This document shows positions 47,931 through 59,959 of a stretch of DNA of 64,000 bases, in pieces (position 1 is the first letter of the stretch; each line of letters starts with the position of its first letter). The notes under the pieces are model-generated. The model saw nothing but the letters and a program-made list of their open reading frames with translations. It did no database searches and was not told the DNA's origin. The stretch lies in assembly GCA_030490835.1 (NCBI GenBank), contig CM059973.1, forward strand, positions 86,191,141 to 86,255,140, written 5' to 3'. The position numbers and the translations under genes are program-made. Source of the stretch: Annona cherimola (taxonomy: Eukaryota > Streptophyta > Magnoliopsida > Magnoliales > Annonaceae).

Positions 47931-49684
47931 TCTTATATTTTTATTAGGTGGGTCCATGCAAATTTTTTTTTTTAATTTTGCCAGAGTCCAACTACTCAAT
48001 GGCAATTCTGCTGACAGCAGGAATCGAATCCCGACAGGTGGGCACGCATGCAAATACTCATCCCGACAGGTGTGAGCCAAGTGCCCTAAGGTAGATTCAT
48101 GGTCCATGCAAATACTTGACTAATATAAAGCTTAGCTTTTTAATTATATAAATGATTCTAAATGTAATAGGCCCTATGTTTTATATAATTATCAAGGTGG
48201 GTCCCTAACAGCAAGGTTACATGAATTCATTTCCACGAACCAGTTGTATAGAATTTGAACCCTTCTTAGAATGGTGATCTCCATCATATGGCCAGCCACC
48301 TGAGTAGCAGTTCCACCACTGCTTTGTCTGCTTGTGCAAATGAGTTTTTTTTTTTTTTTTGGTAGCAATACATGAGCAATTTAATGTACGAGCCAAAATT
48401 CAATAACTTGGAATCTAAGGGCTATAGATTAGTGTGTACAACAATCCGGACAAACTCTTCTGGAAACACCAACAAAAAAATGCAGCTCCTACCTACTACA
48501 TTCCAAGATATAATGAAGGCAGGTGTTGATTATTCTTTGAAGTGGATTCCATGCATGCTTGCCTCATTAATCCAGCAGAAAGTTTGGTGGAGAAGGGTTG
48601 ATAGATCATTTCAAAACCCTTAGATTTCTGGTTGATCATGTGATCTCTAGTCATGCGCATGTGATCATCCGTGAACTGAGAGAGGAACTTGATACGTCCA
48701 TAGTCCATGTTCCTTTTGTCCAAAGCTAGCTTATACATATATATAATTCCTGTGACTACTGACCAGGTTGAAGGTTTTTTAACTGGTGCAGGACACAGTC
48801 TCGTAGACGTACGTGGATCACAGTCATGGAATGTTTTGTTTATTCTCTTTTATCTGTTTTGGCTCCTCTTAAAACTAACCACATGCCTTGTTTTGAAATA
48901 AAGTTGGAGGCCAACAACTTGTATTCATTAGTATATTATTAGTCAACCATATGGCAGACTTTTACTGGTACCGTATCCAGAAGACAACAAGCGTATATTA
49001 CATATTTGCCTTCGTAGATCAAAAGAAAGCTCCAAATGCGCTTCAACAGGTCTTGCCACGCACTGGTGACTTGCATGTGGCAATTTAAGGGACTGCCGAC
49101 ATTTAATAGGATTTCAGCCTCACAGATTAAGCTGCTTTATTCTTACATGTCGGATTACAAATGGTTAAAACTTACTGCATGTTATTGTGCATCATCAGGT
49201 GCGTAGCGTATATTATTTTCAAAAAAAAGTAGCGCGTATGAGAAGTACGTACACGATGCAATGGCCTCTGCAGCAATATGCTTGCTTCGAAGCTGAGCCA
49301 AAAAGGGGAAAAAAAGAAGAAGGAGAAGCTGAGCTTTTCCTAGCTAGATATGGTCGTCACACGTATATCTGCAATCATCTACAAAAAACGGCGATTTACA
49401 ATTTCCGTGCTAGCTACTATCTAGTTTTTTGGCTATTTTTATGAGTTTATTTTGTGACGAAGATGAGTAAGATATAAAACTTGTCGAGCGTGTCGGGTGT
49501 TTTTAAATTAAATTTTAGCTGATAAAATAATTTGGTTATTGAAAATGAAGTTTTTTTTGGATGGAAATCGAATATGAAGTTTGGAAACTACACTAATTAA
49601 GAAAATTGAGATCGTCCGAATTGAAAGCCAAAAAAATCATTACAGTGTTGATTAAGAAAGATATGAAAACCAGCCCATGGACGT
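47931..49684. other. Intergenic, no gene supported
   Basis: Short opposed frames only (for example 48372-48623 plus against 48496-48738 minus). 47990-48070 contains a repeated ATCCCGACAGGTG word. No RNA gene or known repeat was recognised. Confidence 0.35.
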
Positions 49685-50255
49685 GTAAAGATGAATGTGG
49701 ACAGCAAGAGGCATTTCCGGGGTCAGTGCACCGGCTACGGCACTATCCTAAGGGATGATAGGGGTCGTTTTCTAGCAGCTGAAAGTTGGAAAAGAGAAGG
49801 CATTATGGAAGCTCAAAATATGGAAGTCGTGGCTCTCGGATGGTAGGACAGACTTGGAGAACAATTTTCTATTAAATAATAATCATATCTTTTTATTTTT
49901 ACTTCTATATTTTAATTATTTTTCTTACCAATTATCTTATGTCATACCTATTTATTCTAACTTTATTCTTATCATTCTAAATAATTATACATTTATCAAA
50001 ATATTCTTTTCCATCTCATACCATAATTTTTTTTTACTATGCACAACCCCAAACGTACCCTGGTTGGGTCCGAGACATGGGGCTCCAATTGGTAAAAATG
50101 GAGAGTGACCCTCTTATCATAATTAAGTTTGTCCATGGCTATATTCTGGTTCTTTCAACAACGGGTGTTCACATCCAGGTTGTGAGAAGTCTTTCTCAAG
50201 ATTTTCGAGAAGTGACTTTTCTCAGTGTTCTTAGATCGGGCAACCATATGTTTGG
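49685..50255 (+). pseudogene. LINE RNase H remnant interrupted by a MITE
   Basis: 49685-49843 reads VKMNVDSKRHFRGQCTGYGTILRDDRGRFLAAESW...MEVVALGW, the first half of the RNase H domain of plant non-LTR retrotransposons. 50079-50250 continues with GLQLVKMESDPLI (the Glu-Ser-Asp strand) through VTFLSVLRSGNHM, the end of the domain. The 49850-50062 segment between them is an inserted element, not coding. No reverse transcriptase is nearby. Confidence 0.75.
49850..50062 (-). mobile_element. PIF/Harbinger-like MITE inserted in a LINE remnant
   Basis: Inverted family order (ATATTTTAATTATTTTTCTTACC, TTATTCTAACTTTATTCTTATC) ending ACCCCAAACGTACCC. The left tip is eroded. Confidence 0.6.
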
Positions 50256-50765
50256 ATGGAAAAAAAAAAAAGAAGAAGAAGAAAGATATGAAAACGCTGC
50301 GCTAAAGACACATAATTCAAGATCGACACAAAACCACAAACTGCTAAGTACAGTAGAATAATAGGTTGATATAAACTAGCAATCTCCCCGTACTCTTGTA
50401 CCAATCAGTAACAGGATTTCCGTGCTTGTACCTGTCAGTACCATCTGTTCCACCCACCAATCCAGCTACTATAGCAATTTGAGGGCAGTTCTGATAAGGG
50501 ACCCACATGGAGGCTTTTGCACCATTTCAGGCCGCATACACAACGTCTTAATTACTAGCTAGATTCGATAACGCAATAAGAAATTCCACTCCCCTACGTT
50601 CCCCATGTCATCAACCACTGAAGGAAAACTATATATACTAGAGACCCGTCCCTATCTATTGGCATTTTCCCGATCACACAATAAAATCAGATAAAGGCAG
50701 AAAGCTAATATATATATATATATATGGCTGGAAAGCGTTAGAAATATGTCATGTATAGCCATTGA

Positions 50766-51305
50766 TGGTTGGAATTTCATAAATAAAATATTCCGTTTTA
50801 GACGTTTCAGCCGTTTCTTTTCTTATGCTTCAGCCACCGTACGTTTTCAGCCGGCACGTCTCAGCCGTTTCTTTATAAATGCTTCAGCCACCGTGCGTTT
50901 TCAGCCGGCCACCGTGCGTTTTTCAGCCATTTGATTTTCCGATTTAATTTTTTTTGAAACGTTAAAAAGCCCAAGCCTATATATACGAGTCTTTGTTTTC
51001 AGAAGATGCATAAGTTTTCCACACTTGCATCCTTTTCTCACTTGGGTTCTATTTGAGATTTTTTCTTTAAATTCCCTACTAAGCCTGTTATTCTGCTATC
51101 AAGTGTTTGGAATCTAGAAGGGATGCTGTTTCCATTCTAGATTAGGTTCACTCTTTGTATCCTAGGGGCAAACTGCTAAAACCCAAAACAGTTGTGAGGG
51201 TGCAAATATTGCCTTAAGGATGTTGGGGCACAGACTTGGAAATAAAGAAAAAATTTGAGGAAAGTGGAAATTGTGGAAATAAAAAAATAGGTTACTCCTC
51301 TAGGC
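50766..51305 (+). repeat. 5' LTR with inverted distal end
   Basis: 50766-51220 aligns directly with 55578-56035. The start reads TGGTTGGAATTTC against TGTTGGAATTTC in the 3' LTR. From 51221 to 51305 the sequence is the reverse complement of 56050-56134, the last 85 bp of the 3' LTR. A TATA box, TATATATA, is at 50978-50985. Confidence 0.85.
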
Positions 51306-51334
51306 TTAGTACACCAACATTCTTAAGGCAATAT
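51206..51334. repeat. Inverted repeat bounding the inverted LTR end
   Basis: 51206-51226 and 51314-51334 are 21-bp inverted repeats (ATATTGCCTTAAGG and TTCTTAAGGCAATAT as outer words), 20 of 21 positions complementary. They enclose the segment that is reversed relative to the 3' LTR. Confidence 0.8.
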
Positions 51335-51355
51335 CTGTATTTTTCATTTTCCTAA

Positions 51356-53016
51356 ATGGCCCCCAATCTACTATTCCCATTGCTAAGTCTGATATCCCAA
51401 GATTGGATGTCTGTGTTGGTACCAACTTCAAAAGGTGGCAACAATGACTTCACCTCTACCTAACCCACTTTGGAGTTGTCTACGTTCTTACCAACCCGAA
51501 GCCTGAAGAAACCACGGATGAGACGCTGCAGCAGCAACGCAAAAGAATAAAGTGGGAGATGGACAACTACATCTGCAAAGGCCACATCGTCGAATCTCTA
51601 TCAGACTCTCTCTTCAACGCATACCAGAAGGTGGACACGGCCAAAGAAATTTGGGACTCACTCCAGCACAAGTACAACATGGATGATGCGAGTATCAAGA
51701 AATTTCTTGTAAGTGATTTTCTTGAATACACTATGACTGACGATAAGCCGATCCTTGATCAAGTTCATGAGATCTAGCATATCGTCAATCAACTTGAGTC
51801 TGAGGGCAGTAAGATAGATGAGTCTATTCTTGTAAGTACTATTATTGCAAAATTGCCACCTAGTTGGAATAACCACCGCAAGAATTTGAAACAAATGAAA
51901 GGCCTTATGAGTTTAGATGAACTTGCTCTTAACCTGCGTACTGAGGAAAAATCTAGACAAAGTGAAAAGAAAGACGAGCAAATTCAATCTAAAGCTCATA
52001 TAGTTGAATCTCAAAATCGGGTGACAATTAGCAATAATCAACCCTTTAGAAAATTTAACTTAAATACTAATAAAACTATTGCTAAGAAGAAAAAGGGACC
52101 TTGTTATTATTGCAAAAAGATGGGACATTTGAAAAGGGAGTGTAGGCTTCTCAAAAAGAAGAATAACACTCAAAAGGGTCATGAGGCACATTTGACTGAA
52201 GAAAATTTTGTTGCTATGATTTCTGAAATTTGTGCTGTGAGTGATGATCAGACCTGGTGGCTTGATTCTGGGGCTACTAGGCATGTATGCAAAGATAGAA
52301 ATCAGTTTAAAACCTATGAATCTAGTAATAATGGAAATAATTTATTTATGGGTAACTCATCTACCGCCAAAGTGGTAGGGCCAGGGACTATTATCCTGAA
52401 ACTGACTTCTGGGAAATCACTCACCCTTACAAATGTGCTTCATGTACTAGAAATTCGCAAAAATCTGGTCTCGGTTAGCCTTCTTAGCAAATATGGTTTT
52501 AAATTGGTATTTGACTCAGATCAAATTATTATTACAAAAGGAGGTATTTTTGTTGGGAAGGGTTATGTTGTAGATGACATGTTTCGCCTGAATGTGAATA
52601 ATGGATCATCTTCTTCTGCTTATATTGTTGATTCATTTTCTTTATGGCATGATAGACTAGGTCATGTTAATTTTAGAAGTATGGACACTATGATGAAATT
52701 AGGATTAATTCCTAGATCACCAAATGAATCAACTGATAAATGTAAAGTATGTGTTCAAACTAAAATTACTAAAAAGTCATTTCAAAAAGTAGAAAGAAAT
52801 TCAGAATTATTGGGTTTAATTCATTCTGATATATGTGATATGGAAAATAACCTAACAAGAGGTGGTAAAAGATATTTTATAACATTTATAAATGATTTTA
52901 GTAAATATACTTATGTTTATTTGCTAAGAACTAAAGATGAAGCTTTATTAACAACTTGTCACATTCTTAACAGAATTCCACATAAGAAAACTAAAGTCAC
53001 TCTTTATGAATTATGA
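51356..53016 (+). pseudogene. copia gag, protease and broken integrase
   Basis: In one frame: Gag (VGTNFKRWQQ near 51420; QRKRIKWEMDNYI; WDSLQHKYNMDD), zinc knuckle CYYCKKMGHLKREC, aspartic protease DSGATRHVC, GAG-pre-integrase HDRLGHVNFRS with CKVCVQTK, then the integrase start SDICDM...FITFINDFSKYTYVYLL. At about 52940 the frame jumps from RTKDEA directly to LLTTCHILNRIPHKKT, so most of the catalytic core, with the later acidic residues, is deleted. Stops interrupt at 51445 (TGA), 51775 (TAG) and 53014 (TGA, where the family usually has Trp). A one-base loss follows the probable gag ATG at 51356. Confidence 0.9.
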
Positions 53017-55028
53017 AAAAATAAGGCACCTAATCTTAAATATTTTAGAGTTTGGGGTTGTAGAGCCTTAGTAAGATTACCTGATCCTAAAAGACCTAAA
53101 TTAGGACAAAGAGGAATAGAATGCATATTTTTAGGGTATGCAATAAATAGTAAAGCCTATAGATTTGTAGTGGTAGAGCCTAACAGTCCAATTCAACAAA
53201 ATACTATTATTGAATCCAGAGATGCTGATTTTTATGAAAATAATTATAAAACTATTCCTAAGCTTCCTCTTCTCAACCATTGGATAAATCTATAAGTAAT
53301 GATTCCACATTTGCAGATAAACCTATAGAAAATGATAATGAAAATATGAGAAGAAGTAAAAGAGCAAGGAAAAATAGTTATAATCGCTTTGGGTCTGATT
53401 TTCAACTATACCTAGTAGAAGGATCCAGAGATAATATAAATAAGAAACACATGGTTGTTTTTCATACCGAAGGAGATCCAACTACTTATGACGAGGCCAT
53501 GAAATCTCCAGATGTATCATACTGGAAAGAAGCGATCCAAGATGAAATGGATTCAATAATGAAAAATGAAACTTGGACATTAGTCGATTTACCACTAGGC
53601 TCTAAACCTATAGGTTGTAAATGGATTTTTAAAAAGAAATTAAAAGCTGATGGATTAATTGATAAATTTAAAGCTAGGTTAGTAGCTAAGGGGTTTAGGC
53701 AAAAAGAAGGTATAGATTTCTTTGATACCTATGCTCCGGTAGCTAGAATTTCCACTATTAGATTATTAATGGCCCTAGCTTCTATCTATCACCTTGAAAT
53801 TCATCAAATGGATGTAAAAACTGCATTTCTAAATGGAGATTTAGATGAGGAAATTTATATGGAACAACCTGAAGGATTTATAATACCTGGACAAGAAAAG
53901 AAAGTTTGCAAACTGATAAAATCATTATATGGTTTAAAACAAGCGCCTAAGCAATGTCATGAAAAATTTGATCAAGTTGTATTATCAAATGGGTATAAAT
54001 TAAACCAATCAGACAAATGTGTTTATAGTAAATTTACTGCGAATAGAGAAGTTATTATATGTTTATATGTAGATGATATGCTCATTTTTGGGACTGATAT
54101 TGATATTATTGAAGAAACTAAAAGTTTCCTGTCAGTTAATTTCGATATGAAAGATATGGGCAATGCAGATGTTATTCTTGGCATCAAGATTATCAGACAT
54201 GGTAAAATATTTTCTCTTTCTCAATCGCATTATATTGAAAAGGTACTCAAGCGATTTAACCATTTTGATGCTGGCGTAGCCTCAACTCCTTTTGATCCCA
54301 GCATTAAGTTGTGTAAAAATGATGAACGATCTGTAGCCCAGCTTGAGTATGCTAAAGTGATTGGAAGTTTGATGTATGCCATGTATTGCACTCGACCAGA
54401 TATTGCTTATGCTGTTGGTGTACTAAGCAGGTTCACTAGTAATCCAGGATATACACATTGGAATGCAATTTATAGGGTATTAAAATATTTAAAAAAGACC
54501 ATTGCTTATGGATTGCATTTTAATGGCGAACCCACTGTATTGGAAGGATACAGTGATGCAAGTTGGATTTCAGACACCAAGGAATCCATGTCTACTAGTG
54601 GTTGAATTTTTACCATTGGAGGAGCTGCTATTTCTTGGGCTTCCAAAAAGCAAACCTGCATTACACATTCTACTATGGAATCCGAATTCCTTGCCTTGGC
54701 CGCAGCAGGGAAAGAGGCAGAATGACTTAGAAATTTATTAATTGAAATTCCCATTTGGCCTAAGCCAATGCCTCCTATTTATTTGCATTGTGACAGCGAA
54801 GCAACTCTATCAAGGGCATATAATAAGACTTATAACGGTAAATCAAGACATATTGCATTGAGACACAACTATGTAAGGCAATTGCTCCAAGATGGAGTAG
54901 TAAACATTGATTTTGTAAGATCAAGTGAAAATTTGGCAGACCCACTTACAAAAGGCCTTACTCGGAACGTGGTCTGGAAAACAGCAAGAAGGATGAGACT
55001 TAAATCCACATGTAATGAGTTGCAATGA
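53017..55028 (+). pseudogene. copia reverse transcriptase and RNase H
   Basis: 53017-53260 continues the integrase C-terminus (APNLKYFRVWGCRALVRL). A frameshift near 53265-53275 moves into 53280-54605, which holds the intact reverse transcriptase: [44 protein letters not shown], and the catalytic YVDDM. RNase H follows in the same frame ([32 protein letters not shown]) but is cut by TGA at 54603 and at 54723. SENLADPLTKGL marks the usual copia end and 55026 is the natural stop. Confidence 0.9.
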
Positions 55029-55577
55029 CTGAAACTCAACTCTAAGCTTGTAACCCAGGTGTAGAGTTCAATGAGCAAAGTATGTTATTTCGTAACTTAC
55101 AAGCACTGGTTATATTTATTTATTTAATTTTGCATCCCTCAGGCAGTGCTTGGTTCCTGTAATGTATTTATGAGGATGAGTGTATTATACTCTTAATGGA
55201 TCTAAAACCTTTATGTTGGAGTATTTAATTACAGGGTACTCTAAATAGATCCACCTATATGAGTGTTGGAAGTGAGACCGCTTCTGTTTCCGGAGTGTGT
55301 GGGTTCACTCTGAGGTGCTCATGAAACTGGGATATAGACACATGACCATAAAAGTGTCACCTTTATAAACACTTGATAAAATTTGAAATTTTGTATGTGG
55401 GATATTTCCGATCTATCAAATGGGGTCGACAGTTCAAAGCTCTGGCTACTGAACACCTCGCTAGATCTTGAGATATTTTCACTAAATGAAGGTTCAAGTC
55501 TAAACAACACCTTTAATTATGTATGAGATTTCTTTGGCTTAAATGGAATTGATTTTATTTTGAAAATGGAAGGGGAA

Positions 55578-56134
55578 TGTTGGAATTTCATAAATAAAAT
55601 ATTCCGTTTCAGACGTTTCAGCCGTTTCTTTTCTTATGCTTCAGCCACCGTACGTTTTCAGCCGGCACGTCTCAGCCGTTTCTTTATAAATGCTTCAGCC
55701 ACCGTGCATTTTCAGCCGGCCACCGTCCGTTTTTCAGCCATTTGATTTTCCGATTTAATTTTTTTTGAAATGTTAAAAAGCCCAAGCCTATATATACGAG
55801 TCTTTGTTTTCAGAAGATGCATAAGTTTTCCACACTTGCATCCTTGTCTCACTTAGGTTCTATTTGAGATTTTTTCTTTAAATTCCCTATTAAGCCTGTT
55901 ATTCTTCTATCAAGTGTTTAGAATCTAGAAGGGATGCTGTTTCCATTCTAGATTAGGTTCACTCTTTGTATCCTAGGGGCAAACTGCTAAAACCCAAAAC
56001 AGCTGTGAGGGTGCAAATATTGCTTTAAGGAAAGTGACGACTGTAACACGCCTAGAGGAGTAACCTATTTTTTTGTTTGCACAATTTCCACTTTCCTTAA
56101 ATTTTCTCTTTATTTCCAAGTCTGTGCCCCAACA
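55578..56134 (+). repeat. 3' LTR, complete
   Basis: 557 bp, starts TGTTGGAATTTC, ends GCCCCAACA, with the short inverted terminus TGTTGG/CCAACA. Preceded by the purine tract GGAAGGGGAA. The same TATATATA promoter word and GGATGCTGTTTCCATTCTAG segment occur as in the 5' LTR. Confidence 0.9.
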
Positions 56135-56140
56135 CATTGA

Positions 56141-56817
56141 TCATTATTTCTCCTAATATCTTTGATTTCTAACTATAACCATCTAACAAAAGCCTGTAGA
56201 TGAACGCGGTGCTGAATTCTGATCTACTCTAACCATCTTCCATGCATTAGAATCCAAATTGATAATCTTATCCGAATACTTAATTTGTTTCATCACCCTC
56301 CAACTGTCTTGTGTGTGCTCCAGCAGCCAAATCTACATGTATATCTAATGATGGGTGGTGGGACATTGACAAATGGCATCAATAAATCTTTTATAGTCTG
56401 AATAATTTGATAAATCAGCCATCACAAAAATGAACGACCAAACCTCGAGAATAGCACAGGGAGATGGATAATGAAAGGAGCTAGGAAGATACAATGCATA
56501 TTTGGGAATAAGCCCCTTTTTTTTATAATTGAATTAGCCGTTATTTATACCTTAAGCAATTTTGCAGTTTGTCGACTTTGAACAATACTAGATGGAGCAT
56601 GTTACTATGCACATGTGCGCAGGAGCAACTTGACGCTAGTTGCTGGGTTGCCACATGACCCTTATTTATTTTTATATGATCTTCCATATATTTAGTTCGT
56701 ATACTCAAATTTATCGTTTTTGGATTATATATTTTTATATAAAATTGGGCAATAAAAACTTTGCATATTTATAAAAATTCAAAACATTAAATCTGGGTAT
56801 ATTAACTAAAGAATAGT
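56141..56817. other. Intergenic, nothing recognised
   Basis: AT-rich sequence after the retrotransposon with no open frame of note and no clear repeat. Confidence 0.35.
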
Positions 56818-57198
56818 GATCTTTTCAGACCGGTCCAAAAACTGATGATTTCAAACTGATCCAAAACATATATTTTTTATTTTTTTTAAAATCTTTTTTA
56901 TAAACATGTTAATCTAGTTATATTTAATCTATAAATAAAGTTTTACCATTTTTACCACATCAAAATTTTTTATCATTTTTGGATATGTGTATGTATTTTT
57001 TGGATTTTTAAAAACAGGGTTATTTAACTTATCTTAAATAATGACTTAAATGCCCCTATATTTAAAATCCAACAAATATATATGTATATCCAAAAATGAT
57101 AAAATTTGAATTATAAATTAAATACAACTAAATTAACATGTTTATAAAAAAAATTCAAAAAAGACAAAAAAATGTTTTTGGACCAGTTTAAAAAGATC
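56818..57198. mobile_element. Fold-back element with ACCGGT tip
   Basis: GATCTTTTCAGACCGGTCC at the left and, inverted, GATCTTTTTAAACTGGTCC at the right. The interior mirrors itself (TTTTATCATTTTTGGATATG / CATATCCAAAAATGATAAAA type words). Same subfamily as 23469-23836. A short internal duplication of the tip lies at about 56830-56870. Confidence 0.75.
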
Positions 57199-58821
57199 AT
57201 CTAACTTAACTAAATACAATTTGCCATATTTGGGTAAATTTAAGATATTTGGGTAAATTTAAGATCGATATTCTAATGAGTAACTTTTAACTTCAAGATA
57301 AACTAAATCAGGGATGCATTGGATAATAACATTGATATTCTAATTAGTAACTTTTAACTTCAAATGCGTAGCTGATTCAGACATGCTAATTAATTCCATG
57401 TGCCACTAATTTCTAATCAATTTAAAGATTTATGATGCACTAGGCTTTGACTTGCTCTATAGTACTATTTTCTTGCTCTTCAGCAGTTGTCTTCTTTGTT
57501 GTTTTCATACGACTTTTGAAACTGTCCAAATTAGCTTTTATGTATAGAAAGCATAAAAAAAAAAAAAAATCGTTTACTTTAACTGATTTGTTCACTATTG
57601 CATATTATTGCACTCACCATTACTAATCTTTGTTGAAGATTATATTCCATCAATTTTGGCATGGCCATTCGTGGTCCAACACTCCAACACTATCGCATGA
57701 ATTTCGTTCTTTGACTCTATCTTGACGTTTCATATGCGAAAATAGAATGTAATCACTCACTTTCACTTTCGAGATGTGACTACATACTAATATTTAAATG
57801 TTTCTGTTTTGTGTTCAACCTAAAATGATTTTTAAAGATTTACAATATATAAGTTTTCAATGATTTTTGCTATCATAGATATACATTAATTTATAGTTTA
57901 AATGGTTTAAATGAAAAACTTTTTTGAAAAAATGCAAAGTAACCATATGCATAAATCAAATTGTACAAATGTTTGTTTTTAATAATTCCCCTTTAGTATA
58001 ATGCAATCAGACCTCATCTGATCCATCATAAGTTGGGAATTTGTTGTTAAATAGATTGATTAATCCAACCACTAACTATTTTCAAAGGTCTTTTTTTCTT
58101 AAGGTATAAATAATCTAGATACAAAACAAATAACGTGGAACTTAAACTTTACGCTAACGCTCTTCCTCATGATTGCGCTTAACAAGGAAAAACAAATTAA
58201 CATATATATGAACTTGAAACATGAACATGTGTAACATAAATTAGAGGATGTAACAGAAATTGGATATCTTTGATATCATGTTAGATGAGTTGATTCTACC
58301 CAAGTTAAGCAAATAATTTAAGAGAAATTATATATATAAATGTAATCCAAATGTACATTATGTTAGCCATTAAGTGTGAAAAACCTCAAAATAGTCGATG
58401 TTCAAATACACCCATCTCTCCATTAAAAAAAAAAAAGAAAAAGACTCCCATCTCTATCTCGATCCTGTTCATCTCACGAGTCATCCACTATAGATAAGTA
58501 TATCATACTTAAGAGCTAAGGTTGTTAATGCAAGGCGTGTCTTCATGTGCAAGTGGAAAAGGATAAAGGTGAGTTGCAAAAATTTGAGGAGAAAAGTAAT
58601 AGTGGGCTGATGGAATTCAGCCAGCATAGCACTAATCCCCTTCCTGCTTTAATTTAGTAAACTGGACAGTGAGAGAACATTGGGACCATGTACATGCATA
58701 TTAATTGTATATAAGGTTTAAAAAAAGAGTTCTCTCTTATAAGCAGTGCACGTGCTTATCACTACTTTCTGACGCCCTATCACAGCCACCAATCTCTAAT
58801 TCCATTTCTGACCTTCCATTT
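57199..58821. other. Intergenic, nothing recognised
   Basis: Two near-copies of CTAATnAGTAACTTTTAACTTCAA lie at about 57272 and 57335. Otherwise there is AT-rich sequence without coding signal on either strand. Confidence 0.35.
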
Positions 58822-59119
58822 GATTCAAAAGGTAGCCATCCTTGGGACTGGTGAATCAGCTGACCTCTCGAAACATCAAGCATCAGAAAAAAGAAAAAGA
58901 AATAAAAAAAATTTCTTTTTAAAGAGAAATTAATGTTGAATGTATCTGCAAATGACCATGTGCAGTTCGATTCAAAAGGTAGCCATCCTTGGGACTGGTG
59001 AATTACGCTGACCTCTCGAAACATCAAGCATCAGAAAAAAGAAAAAGAAATTAAAAAAAAAAATCTCTTTTTAAAGAGAAATTAATGTTGAATGTATCTG
59101 CAAACGACCACGTGCAGTT
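58822..59119. repeat. Two-copy tandem duplication, 147-bp period
   Basis: GATTCAAAAGGTAGCCATCC starts at 58822 and again at 58969, and the copies stay near-identical through GACCnYGTGCAGTT, with small indels in the A-rich middle. Not coding. Confidence 0.9.
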
Positions 59120-59655
59120 GTTATCATCGGGGAAGTGGGATTCATAAACAACTACTTAATAAAGGGTAACAATATATTGTGTCCCAAAAATAAAATTTTT
59201 TGCAGTATATCCGGCTCTAAGAAATATGACACATAGAAATTATATAAAAGAAAGGTTAGAATGCTAGAAAAATATAAAATGATATAAAGATATAGCACGT
59301 TAACCTTTAAAAAAAAAAACATATAGCACGTTGAGAAATATATAAAAAAATCTATTAAGAATTTTAGATAAGTCGAAAGCGATGTTAGCCATATATGGAA
59401 TAAATGAATTTTGTTAATGTGTTAAAAATATGGATAATACTAAAAAAAAAATACAATTCTAAGGGTGTAGCTGCTACATTGATCAACGCAGATTTACTGT
59501 ACATAGCTTCCAGCCTGCTACACAATGCATATGAAGGCACGTAGCTGCTAATAATAGCGATAGGGAAAAAAACAGTATTCGAACGCTTGAAAAATCCCGT
59601 GCATGAACCAAGCTAAACATATATGTAAGGAATTGTTTGTTGAGAAATACATTTA

Positions 59656-59950
59656 GGGTGTGTTTCATAATAACTAAAAGTTGTCAAGTTAAAACTTTTT
59701 AAGTTAAAATTTTTCAATTAAAACTTTTCACTCTCCACAATTATCTTATTTTTTAATAATTTCTTCACATTTTTCTATATAATTACCATACTTTTCAATC
59801 ATTTCTCCACAACTACCAATTCAACTAACCTATCTATTTCAACTTTTACCTATTTATTCCTCATCATTACCCCTATCATATCACATCATTTAACAACTTC
59901 TACTCTCTACAACTTTTCATCAAAAATTTTATCTATTCCCAAACATACTC
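59656..59950 (-). mobile_element. PIF/Harbinger-like (Tourist-type) MITE
   Basis: Flanked by TTA at 59653-59655 and 59951-59953. Ends GGGTGTGTTTCATAA and, inverted, GAGTATGTTTGGG. Inverted orientation relative to 39582-39870, all family words present. Its TTA duplication supports a PIF/Harbinger assignment. Confidence 0.85.
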
Positions 59951-59959
59951 TTAAATTAC

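Larger units (their letters stand above)
50766..56134 (+). mobile_element. Ty1/copia LTR retrotransposon, near full length, defective
   Basis: CATTGA occurs directly before (50760-50765) and after (56135-56140). Long terminal repeats lie at both ends, a gag-pol region runs 51356-55028 in copia order (gag, protease, integrase, reverse transcriptase, RNase H), and a purine-rich tract (about 55566-55577) precedes the 3' LTR. Roughly a dozen differences over about 450 bp separate the LTRs by eye, so insertion is fairly recent. It cannot move on its own: five premature stops, a frameshift, and loss of most of the integrase core. No primer-binding site is visible after the 5' LTR. Confidence 0.93.

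Noticed and set aside
47990..48075. tRNA-like word GGAATCGAATCCCGAC
   Set aside because: It resembles a T-loop only by chance; no acceptor stem or anticodon arm can be placed around it.
58737..59027. 96-codon minus-strand frame with a repeated SQGWLPFESN segment
   Set aside because: The repetition comes from the 147-bp tandem duplication; the frame runs through A-rich tracts and shows no coding bias.
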